Positions 1-5,409 of a stretch of 5,570 nt of DNA are shown piece after piece (position 1 is the stretch's first letter; every line of letters starts with the position of its first letter). Both the position numbers and the translations under genes were made by a program. The stretch comes from Flavobacteriaceae bacterium. Its GTDB lineage: Bacteria > Bacteroidota > Bacteroidia > Flavobacteriales > Flavobacteriaceae. A model generated the notes under the pieces. That model was not told the DNA's origin. It did no database searches and was given only the letters and a program-made list of their open reading frames with translations. The stretch spans positions 1 through 5,570 of the forward strand of contig JAESTG010000145.1 in the NCBI GenBank assembly GCA_016763715.1, given 5' to 3'.

Positions 1-415
1 CAATAATCACCAACCCTATATTAGAAATATCTAACTGACCATCGTTCAATCGATTATTTAAGGTTTCGACCATAGCAACGAAACAGCTGTACTGTGCCTG
101 ATCATCAAGGTTTGCGGTACTGTTTACCACTTTATTAATTACACCGAAACTCGTAAGCATGTCCGAAGTTTGACGACACAATTCAATTCGGTGGGTCATT
201 ACCAATACCTTCTTATTATGATTCTTTAGGTATTGACGAACTATTTCAGAAAAAATAACTGTTTTCCCTCCTCCAGTAGGTAATTGGTATAAGAGGTGAT
301 GATCTGGTGGTGCTGATTCAAACTTTTCAAATATTTGACTAATTGCTCCCAGCTGGTAGCTGTAGAGTTCTTTGTCTGTTTTTCTTTCTTGTAATCCAGT
401 TGAAATCTCAGCCAT
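1..415 (-). CDS. Superfamily 2 DEAD/DEAH-type helicase, N-terminal part (cut by window edge)
   Basis: Reading leftward from ATG at 413-415, 138 codons are open and run off the window. The protein shows a Q-motif-like segment with a Tyr-Gln pair at residues 20-21, a Walker A motif LPTGGGKT at 45-52, and a motif Ia-like stretch (VLVMTHRIELCRQT, 70-83) typical of the RadD/RecQ-like and restriction-helicase branch of SF2. It stops at LVII (135-138), exactly where the Walker B DEAH/DECH box would follow, so motif II lies just outside the window. Such proteins are ATP-driven nucleic acid translocases in the cytoplasm; the exact substrate cannot be read from this part. An in-frame TAA at 425-427 leaves only this ATG (or TTG at 422-424) as start. 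A -7-type promoter element lies 21 nt upstream, so it is probably transcribed separately from the DEAD-box gene 133 bp upstream. Family assignment is firm, the specific role unknown. Confidence 0.88.
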   Translation of the reverse strand, partial: MAEISTGLQERKTDKELYSYQLGAISQIFEKFESAPPDHHLLYQLPTGGGKTVIFSEIVRQYLKNHNKKVLVMTHRIELCRQTSDMLTSFGVINKVVNSTANLDDQAQYSCFVAMVETLNNRLNDGQLDISNIGLVII

Positions 416-436
416 ACGATCCAATTATAAGGTTTG

Positions 437-444
437 CAAAATTA
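437..444 (-). promoter_or_regulatory. Bacteroidetes -7 promoter element (TAATTTTG) for the SF2 helicase
   Basis: On the minus strand the octamer TAATTTTG fits the Bacteroidetes/Flavobacterium -7 consensus TAnnTTTG and ends 21 nt before the ATG of the SF2 helicase. I see no TTG at the usual 17-23 nt upstream spacing, so only half of the consensus is present. An inverted repeat (442-464) overlaps its upstream edge. Confidence 0.5.
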
Positions 445-464
445 CACCCTTTCATAGGGTATAA
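442..464. repeat. Imperfect inverted repeat overlapping the helicase promoter
   Basis: The arms TTACACCCT (442-450) and AGGGTATAA (456-464) surround a 5-nt centre; 8 of 9 positions pair. The dyad touches the -7 element at 437-444 and covers the spacer toward -33, where a repressor would sit. It could also be a weak hairpin behind the DEAD-box gene, but no T-run follows it on the minus strand, so an operator is the more natural reading. Both are inference. Confidence 0.4.
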
Positions 465-548
465 ACGAATTATTTCAAAAAAAATGCAAACTATTTTTTT
501 AAGGTCAAATCGTGAAACACAATCTACATACCATACTACCAATCGTAA

Positions 549-1898
549 CTATTTCTTTTTATTACGCTTATTGTAATTCTTGTCGCCTTTTGTTTTCGCC
601 TTTTTATACTTCTTTTTAATAATACGTTGATAAGAGCCCCCTTGATTTGTTTTGGCATTTTTAGCTTTCTTTTCATGAAAACCAGACGCTTCATCCATCG
701 ACTTTTTAATAGGGTTATTTCGCTCGTATATCTTTGGTTGCTCATCAGGAGTGAGCTTTGTTGCAATTTCTAAATCTTCAGGAAGTTCATTCTTCGTAAT
801 CTCAAGATTCATTAAGTTTTCAATAGCTTCTTTGGCATCTAGTTCCTTTTCAGAATAAAACAAAAAGGAAACACCTTCCTTCTCTGCTCGTCCAGTTCTT
901 CCAATTCGATGCATATAGTTCTCAGGGAACAACGGCGTGTCAAAGTTAACTACATGAGAAATTCGATCTAAATCCAATCCGCGAGACATTACATCGGTAG
1001 TGACCAACACTCTGGTTTTCTCTGTATTAAAATTTTCAATAGAGCGAAGCCTATAGTTTTGCGTTTTATTAGAGTGGATTACCGCCACCTCATCACCATA
1101 TTGTCTTTCTAGTTCCTCAAAAAGTAAATCGGCACTTTTCTTATTGGAAACGAAAACCAAAGTTTTTCTAAACACATCTGCATCTTTAAGCAAATGACAC
1201 AAAAGGTTAGCTTTTGTATAAAAGTTTGGAACTGCATAGCAATATTGATCTATATTATCCAAAGGCGTCCCACTAATCGCAACCGATACTGTTATCGGTG
1301 CCATAAAGAAATCTTGAATAAGTACAGCTACATCATTGGTCATCGTTGCGGAGAACATGATGTTCTGCCGTCGATTGGGAAGCAGTTCGAAAATATTAGT
1401 CAGTTGAAAACGGAACCCCAAATCCAGCATGACATCTACTTCATCAATGACCAATTTTTTTATAAATCTCAACTGAAGTGCTCTACTCAATGTAAGATCA
1501 TAAAGGCGACCAGGTGTAGCTACTATAACATCGGCTCCTTGTGCAACTTCTTGTTTCTGTACATTGATATTGGTACCTCCGTAAACACCTACAACCCGAA
1601 CGGATGAATATTTTCCGAACTTTTCTATTTCCGAAGTAACTTGTAAAACTAATTCTCTAGTGGGAACAATAATAAGAATGCGTGGATGTATCTCCTTTGA
1701 AAATTTTAGTCCTTGCAACAGCGGCAGCATATAAGCGAACGTCTTTCCAGTACCAGTCTGAGCGATACCCACCATGTCTTTTCCACTCATAATAACAGGA
1801 AACGCCTTGGTCTGAATAGGCGTAGGTTTTTCATAGCCCAAATCGGTTATCGCGTAGTGTAGTTGTTTGGAAATATTAAACTCCTCGAAAGACTCCAT
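549..1898 (-). CDS. DEAD-box ATP-dependent RNA helicase (motif II = DEVD)
   Basis: This is a 449-residue SF2 RNA helicase that unwinds or remodels RNA using ATP in the cytoplasm; likely roles are ribosome assembly, mRNA decay or cold adaptation. All motifs are present in order: Q motif GYEKPTPIQ (21-29, with the upstream aromatic Phe4), motif I AQTGTGKT (46-53), Ia PTREL (79-83), GG (107-108), Ib TPGR (128-131), II DEVD (152-155), III SAT (183-185), V TTDVMSRGLD (300-309), VI HRIGRTGR (330-337). After about residue 395 comes a basic, Lys-rich tail ending in RNKKK, a common RNA-binding extension. The frame stays open for 24 more codons to an ATG at 1970, but homology starts at MESFEEF and a -7 promoter element lies at 1914-1921, inside that extension, so the start at 1898 is preferred. 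Motif II has Val for the usual Ala. RhlE/CsdA-like proteins are the nearest named relatives; no specific symbol is justified. Confidence 0.95.
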   Translation of the reverse strand: MESFEEFNISKQLHYAITDLGYEKPTPIQTKAFPVIMSGKDMVGIAQTGTGKTFAYMLPLLQGLKFSKEIHPRILIIVPTRELVLQVTSEIEKFGKYSSVRVVGVYGGTNINVQKQEVAQGADVIVATPGRLYDLTLSRALQLRFIKKLVIDEVDVMLDLGFRFQLTNIFELLPNRRQNIMFSATMTNDVAVLIQDFFMAPITVSVAISGTPLDNIDQYCYAVPNFYTKANLLCHLLKDADVFRKTLVFVSNKKSADLLFEELERQYGDEVAVIHSNKTQNYRLRSIENFNTEKTRVLVTTDVMSRGLDLDRISHVVNFDTPLFPENYMHRIGRTGRAEKEGVSFLFYSEKELDAKEAIENLMNLEITKNELPEDLEIATKLTPDEQPKIYERNNPIKKSMDEASGFHEKKAKNAKTNQGGSYQRIIKKKYKKAKTKGDKNYNKRNKKK

Positions 1899-1913
1899 TT
1901 TTATAATTTGTTG

Positions 1914-1921
1914 CAAAAATA
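1914..1921 (-). promoter_or_regulatory. Bacteroidetes -7 promoter element (TATTTTTG) for the DEAD-box helicase
   Basis: TATTTTTG on the minus strand matches TAnnTTTG and ends 15 nt before the chosen ATG at 1898. Transcription beginning just downstream would give a very short leader and would exclude the upstream in-frame ATG at 1970, so it decides the start. A TTG -33 box at the usual distance is not visible. Confidence 0.5.
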
Positions 1922-2008
1922 GGGTTTTCAAGACTGTTGAATACCTAAATACCAAAAATTGAAAGGCCATCTATGAAAAACGAATAGCCTTCATCAGTTA
2001 AGACATCA

Positions 2009-2533
2009 TTATTCCTGAAGTTTTTTGACCATTTCAATGACGGTTGGCATCATTGGATCTAATACCAAAGCCTTACTATAGTATTCTAGCGCTTTAATTC
2101 GGTCTCCTTTTCTAAAGTATACTTCTCCCAAACTGTCTCAAACATTAGGGTCATCTGGAAAAACTCTGTATTTAGATGAAACACCTCTAAGGCTTCTAGT
2201 ATTTTATTTTCATTAAGATACCCACCCTATCTGATTTAATATCAACGATTTTGGATCTGTAGGATGAAAATTGGTTATCAATTCTTCAAAATGATTTCTG
2301 ACATAGCCAATGCCCTGACTTTGATACTCCTTGTACACTTTTTGCACTGCAGGTAAGGTTGGAGTTTTAGGTTCTTTCCTCCTTATAAAAGCGAGTATGC
2401 CTGCACCCAATTGTTCTGCTACGGGTTCGTCCATATTGGCAAAAACAATGACACTAATTTTATCTCTAAGTATCTCATAGTGTGAGGCATTGGATCCATT
2501 CCAACCATCCCGCATGCGGAATGGCTCCTCCAA
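2009..2533 (-). pseudogene. Degenerate C-terminal relic of a beta-lactamase-family serine hydrolase with TPR-like tail
   Basis: Minus-strand reading frames carry the C-terminal half of a class C beta-lactamase-related (S12) serine hydrolase of the Bacteroidetes type. Homology begins near 2509 with DGWNGSNASHYEIL, then ISVIVFANMDEPVAEQLG and a TDPKSLILNQIG segment. The open frame ends at TAA 2213-2215, but homology continues in a second frame (YLNENKILEALEVFHLNTEF) after a shift near 2216-2226, and in a third frame after a one-base loss in the five-A run at 2159-2163. The third frame reads FPDDPNV, then TGA at 2138-2140 where Trp is expected, then DSLGEVYFRKGD and a TPR-like helix pair to the TAA at 2009-2011. 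The N-terminal part with the SxxK and YxN catalytic motifs is missing. With two frameshifts, one nonsense codon and a 5' truncation it cannot be functional. The family call rests on recognised sequence patterns; the lesions are read directly. Confidence 0.8.
2505..2524. repeat. 20-bp near-perfect palindrome at the junction of two truncated genes
   Basis: CCATCCCGCATGCGGAATGG pairs at 9 of 10 arm positions around the centre CATG; the inner 10 bp (2510-2519) are perfect. It lies exactly where serine-hydrolase homology begins on the minus strand and just before T9SS-cargo homology begins on the plus strand. Confidence 0.6.
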
Positions 2534-2540
2534 TATTCTT

Positions 2541-3443
2541 ATGTTCCTGAATCATTCGGTAGCTGTCGGTAACCCTTTTGACCAAGCCCATGCTTTTAAC
2601 CTTGAGTTGGTTAAAGAAACTGGAGAAGCAGGTAAAGCAATCTACGACGAGGCTGAAGTCTCTATTACTTTAGATGATATCACATACAATGCCTGGGATA
2701 GCGGTGGGAGTGCCTCGACAAACCTTGCATCGACCGGACAAGTCAACAAGGTAATTGTCGAAGATGACCAAGCACTCATTGAAAACTTACAATTTGCACC
2801 CAACGAAATTGGGCCGGTCACAATAAGTTTTAATTTTCTTACAGATCAGATGACCGATAAGACCAAATATGTGTACCATTTAATACAGCGTGATGCCGTG
2901 ACTAATGAGGTCATTGGTGGAGAAACGTTTGAAATACGAAAACAACCTCGAGATGCCTTTTCGGCTGATGCTGGTAGTGATGAGGAAATAGATATAAACG
3001 AGTCTGTGACTATTTCCGCAGAAGATATAAATGAGGTGGCTACCTATAACTGGTACGACCCTGAAGGTAATCTTATTTACACAGGAACTGATCTTACGGT
3101 TACTCCTAATATCACTATGACATATTTGTTGGAAATTGTATCAGACATCGATGGTTTTAAGGATTATGACAACGTACAAGTGACGGTAAATCCTTATAAT
3201 CTTGGAAGCCTAGTGCCGAACCCTACAACTTCTCAAGTGACAGTTCATTATCTTGCAGATGGTGCAACTTCTGCGTATCTTATGGTCGTAAACACACTTA
3301 CTGGAAGTAGTGATAACTACATATTAGATACAGATGAAGCTTCTACTTCGATAGATGTAACCTCTTTTGCAGCGGGGCTATATAATGTAATCTTGATTTG
3401 TGCTGGAGAAATTCAAAATTCTCAAACGCTAGTAAAACAATAA
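2541..3443 (+). CDS. 5'-truncated T9SS-secreted protein with Ig/PKD-like domain and type A sorting domain (probable gene fragment)
   Basis: This open frame encodes the C-terminal part of a large secreted flavobacterial protein. Recognisable sequence begins around 2556 (SVAVGNPFDQAHAF). A beta-rich region follows, then at about 2951-3197 an Ig/PKD-like module (SADAGSDEE...YNWYDPEGNL...YDNVQVTVNPY), and from about 3208 a T9SS type A C-terminal domain (LVPNPTTSQVTV... ending in LVKQ), which directs export across the outer membrane and anchoring or release. There is no signal peptide, which every T9SS cargo needs for Sec export, and the 5' end overlaps the relic of another gene, so the N-terminus has almost certainly been lost. 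Possible starts are TTG 2490, ATG 2514 and ATG 2541; none has a visible promoter or ribosome site. Unlike its neighbour the frame is clean for 300 codons, so the truncation may be recent. Function beyond being a surface or secreted protein is unknown. Confidence 0.75.
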   Translation: MFLNHSVAVGNPFDQAHAFNLELVKETGEAGKAIYDEAEVSITLDDITYNAWDSGGSASTNLASTGQVNKVIVEDDQALIENLQFAPNEIGPVTISFNFLTDQMTDKTKYVYHLIQRDAVTNEVIGGETFEIRKQPRDAFSADAGSDEEIDINESVTISAEDINEVATYNWYDPEGNLIYTGTDLTVTPNITMTYLLEIVSDIDGFKDYDNVQVTVNPYNLGSLVPNPTTSQVTVHYLADGATSAYLMVVNTLTGSSDNYILDTDEASTSIDVTSFAAGLYNVILICAGEIQNSQTLVKQ

Positions 3444-3446
3444 GCT

Positions 3447-4154
3447 ATGAAAAATTTGCTTTTAATACTGTCAATCCTCTGTACCATGCAATCCTTTGCA
3501 CAAGATCCACAGTTACTGGATAACACTTGGTATCTAGACTATATTTCTATGACTGGTGAGGAGCTTCATCCACCTGGAGAAGAGGGAGAGGCGACCGTTA
3601 TTCCGATGGATATATCATTGGTTGATTTTAATACTAATGTTTGTGATAGCCACGGCTGTAGTGATATAGATTTTAATGGAGGAAATGAATCTTTTACCCT
3701 AATTTCTTGTTCAACAGGAATATTTGGCTGTGAGTTTAATGAGAACGAAGCATATCAAAATTTATACTTTTATGATTTTTTTAATGCCGATTTCCCCCCT
3801 AATAGTTTTGATTATACAATAGAAGTCGATGGAGGTAAAAAAACATTGACTTTGACAAATTCGAATGGACTTCAAGCTATTTACAGCGACGAAATTTTAG
3901 CCATAGGTGATGATAAATTGGTCGAGGTTGGAGTGTATCCAAATCCAGTGAGAGACATATTAACTCTTTCTTCTCCAAATAATGAGATTTTATCTATTCA
4001 TATTTATAATCTAGAAGGTAAGCAAATAATTGATTTCGAAAGTTCACGTCTAGAAAGCATCGAAATAAGTTTGGAAAATATTGATTCAGGTATTTATTTT
4101 TTAAAAATAAATACAGATGTTGGTCTAGTAACCAAAAAGATCATTAAAAAATAG
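3447..4154 (+). CDS. Small secreted protein with T9SS type A sorting domain
   Basis: This is a 235-residue protein. Residues 1-18 (MKNLLLILSILCTMQSFA) form a classic Sec signal peptide with cleavage expected before Gln19. The mature N-terminal domain (about 20-150) starts LLDNTWYLDYIS and reads as a small beta-barrel-like fold, loosely like the lipocalin/META-type domains of flavobacterial secreted proteins. It has four cysteines (66, 71, 88, 95), enough for two disulfides in the periplasm or outside. Residues about 160-235 are a type A T9SS sorting domain: VYPNP at 163-167, IYNLEGKQI at 186-194, IDSGIYFLKI at 212-221, and a basic KKIIKK end. It starts 3 nt after the stop of the upstream T9SS fragment, so the two were probably one transcript; with the upstream promoter apparently lost, its expression is doubtful. 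A large palindrome follows the stop. The specific function is unknown. Confidence 0.9.
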   Translation: MKNLLLILSILCTMQSFAQDPQLLDNTWYLDYISMTGEELHPPGEEGEATVIPMDISLVDFNTNVCDSHGCSDIDFNGGNESFTLISCSTGIFGCEFNENEAYQNLYFYDFFNADFPPNSFDYTIEVDGGKKTLTLTNSNGLQAIYSDEILAIGDDKLVEVGVYPNPVRDILTLSSPNNEILSIHIYNLEGKQIIDFESSRLESIEISLENIDSGIYFLKINTDVGLVTKKIIKK

Positions 4155-4167
4155 TTATTTTCTTTTA

Positions 4168-4201
4168 TAACAATGGAGGGAGAATTCTCCCTCCATTGTT
4201 A
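4168..4201 (+). terminator. 34-bp perfect palindrome, probable (bidirectional) terminator
   Basis: Bases 4168-4184 are the exact reverse complement of 4185-4201, centred on GAATTC. RNA of either strand would fold a stem of about 15 bp with TGGAGGGAG pairing CTCCCTCCA. It begins 13 nt after the stop of the T9SS gene. On the plus strand it is followed only by AATAATTCC, without a clean T-run. A role in ending the T9SS transcript or protecting its 3' end is the natural reading. Confidence 0.7.
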
Positions 4202-4257
4202 ATAATTCCATTAATTTTGGCCTGAACTTCTTCATTGCCTTTGATTATGTGCAGTCT

Positions 4258-4329
4258 TTATTCCACTATCACTTTCTTATAGGCAAAACCTGACTCGTAG
4301 TTTCTTCCCAGATAATCTTTATCACATTT
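4258..4329 (-). pseudogene. Possible 23-codon gene-end relic
   Basis: Reading leftward from 4329, the frame gives KCDKDYLGRNYESGFAYKKV then IVE and TAA at 4258-4260. The composition (charged, ending in a KKVIVE strand) resembles the last strands of a folded protein rather than noise. An in-frame TAG at 4330-4332 sits immediately upstream, so it has no start. I do not recognise the family. It may be a chance frame. Confidence 0.2.
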
Positions 4330-4341
4330 CTAAGTTTCGTT

Positions 4342-4377
4342 AAAATTCCTTGCTGCAGACAGTAAGGAATTTTTTTT
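4342..4377 (+). terminator. Strong intrinsic terminator with no evident upstream gene
   Basis: AAAATTCCTTGCTG (4342-4355) pairs with CAGTAAGGAATTTT (4360-4373) around a CAGA loop: 14 pairs with a single G-U. Eight T residues (4370-4377) run from the end of the stem. This is a textbook plus-strand terminator. The only plus-strand gene before it ends at 4154 and has its own hairpin, so this one is either a second terminator for that transcript or belongs to a lost or unrecognised small transcript. Confidence 0.8.
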
Positions 4378-4446
4378 GAGCCTCTTTCTCCATACTTCAC
4401 TTACACCAACCAAGAAACCCATACCTTTATGGATTAAAACTAACCT

Positions 4447-5328
4447 TTGCATCCAAATAACATACACAGCGCTCCATACGATTTTCAAGCCCTAGTCGAA
4501 TCGCATCCTCCACTTAAAGAATTTGTTTTTAAAAACAACTTCGGAACAGAAACCATTGATTTTTCTAAGAGCGATGCCGTATTCCATTTGAACAAGGCTC
4601 TCTTAAAGCATCATTACGGCATTGAAGAATGGAGCATTCCTGAAGGCTATCTCTGCCCTCCTATTCCTAGTAGAGCCGATTACATTCATCATATTGAGCA
4701 ATTGCTTTCGGAGACTTTAGTTTCTGAAAATAACAACAACTCTATTGTCAAAGGATTAGACATTGGTATGGGTGCAAACTGTATCTATCCCATTTTAGGA
4801 GCTCAAATTTACGGATGGGAAATGTTGGGAGTTGACATCAATGAACAATCTGTCATTTCTGCTCAAGCCAATGTTAACAGTACTAAATCACTTCAGAATA
4901 AAGTAGAAATAAAGCATCAAACCAGCAATGCTCAAATCTTTGAAGGGATTATCAATGAAGGAGATTATTACCAATTTACAATGTGTAATCCGCCTTTTCA
5001 CACTTCAGCTGAAGCAGCGACCAAAGGAACACTACGTAAACTAAAGAATTTAGAGGAGAACAACCAAAGCAAAAAAGAGATTACACTTAATTTTGGCGGT
5101 CAAGCTAACGAACTGTGGTGTAATGGTGGTGAAGCCCTATTCATAAAAAGAATGATTAAACAAAGTGTAGCGGTTAAAGATCAGGTTGGTTGGTTCACAA
5201 CTCTGGTTTCCAAGAAAGAGCATCTTAATAAATTTTACAAACAATTAGATAAATTGCAGGCAACACATAAAACTATTTTGATGTCACAAGGAAACAAACG
5301 CAGTCGTATCCTCATTTGGCAATTTTAA
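4447..5328 (+). CDS. rlmF: 23S rRNA (adenine(1618)-N6)-methyltransferase RlmF
   Basis: RlmF transfers a methyl group from S-adenosylmethionine to N6 of A1618 in 23S rRNA (E. coli numbering) during large-subunit assembly. The 293-residue product is collinear with the E. coli enzyme (about 308). It has the family opening HPNNIH (2-7); the conserved IPEGYLCPPIPSRADYIHHI block (64-83); SAM-binding motif I LDIGMGANCIYP (104-115); acidic motif II GVDIN (128-132); the N6-adenine methyltransferase catalytic motif NPPF (181-184); and the family block LNFGGQANELWCNGGE (214-229). The start is TTG at 4447: the preceding in-frame codons include TAA at 4441-4443 and 4435-4437, and the next in-frame ATG lies deep inside the protein. 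In E. coli the residue before HPRN is also Leu, so this TTG may align to an internal Leu codon and the true N-terminus could be damaged. The gene stands alone, with no clear promoter element and no Shine-Dalgarno. Confidence 0.95.
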   Translation: MHPNNIHSAPYDFQALVESHPPLKEFVFKNNFGTETIDFSKSDAVFHLNKALLKHHYGIEEWSIPEGYLCPPIPSRADYIHHIEQLLSETLVSENNNNSIVKGLDIGMGANCIYPILGAQIYGWEMLGVDINEQSVISAQANVNSTKSLQNKVEIKHQTSNAQIFEGIINEGDYYQFTMCNPPFHTSAEAATKGTLRKLKNLEENNQSKKEITLNFGGQANELWCNGGEALFIKRMIKQSVAVKDQVGWFTTLVSKKEHLNKFYKQLDKLQATHKTILMSQGNKRSRILIWQF

Positions 5329-5362
5329 TTATTTAAAAATTTCATTGGTTTTAACATATCCT

Positions 5363-5377
5363 TTTCTAAATTAGAAA
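5363..5377. repeat. 15-bp dyad upstream of the -7 element of the last gene
   Basis: TTTCTAA (5363-5369) and TTAGAAA (5371-5377) are exact reverse complements around one A. The dyad sits 10 nt upstream of the TATTTTTG element, the right place for an operator. It is AT-rich, so chance is a real alternative. Confidence 0.3.
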
Positions 5378-5387
5378 TAATTTCTTC

Positions 5388-5395
5388 TATTTTTG
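5388..5395 (+). promoter_or_regulatory. Bacteroidetes -7 promoter element (TATTTTTG) for the last gene
   Basis: TATTTTTG matches TAnnTTTG and ends 14 nt before the ATG at 5410. The same octamer, at nearly the same distance, precedes the DEAD-box helicase on the other strand. No TTG -33 box is seen at the usual spacing. Confidence 0.55.
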
Positions 5396-5409
5396 AGAAT
5401 AAACCCCTA

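Larger units (their letters stand above)
4202..4446. other. Intergenic stretch of about 245 bp with no supportable intact gene
   Basis: Between the palindrome and rlmF no intact reading frame looks coding. The stretch holds a strong intrinsic terminator (4342-4377) and a short minus-strand frame that may be a gene end (4258-4329). Its last 18 bases (4429-4446) read ATG GAT TAA AAC TAA CCT in the frame of rlmF. No tRNA or known RNA family is recognisable. Confidence 0.5.

Noticed and set aside
343..766. Short open frames at 343-576 (+) and 536-766 (-)
   Set aside because: The first overlaps the SF2 helicase 5' end and its promoter; the second is an out-of-frame shadow of the Lys-rich tail of the DEAD-box gene.
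1194..1607. Plus-strand open frame of 137 codons inside the DEAD-box gene
   Set aside because: It is antisense to conserved helicase motifs (DEVD, TPGR) and has no protein-like features of its own.
1899..1970. 24-codon N-terminal extension of the DEAD-box helicase from an ATG at 1970
   Set aside because: It precedes the family start MESFEEF, has no family similarity, and contains the -7 promoter element at 1914-1921.
2213..2533. A stand-alone 106-residue protein starting at 2533
   Set aside because: Its first residues come from the junction zone, it lacks the catalytic half of the serine hydrolase, and homology continues past its stop in other frames, so it is part of a pseudogene.
2009..4154. 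A novel defence or mobile system in the accessory stretch
   Set aside because: The recognisable pieces are a dead hydrolase and two secreted T9SS proteins; nothing resembles a nuclease, toxin-antitoxin pair, integrase or reverse transcriptase.
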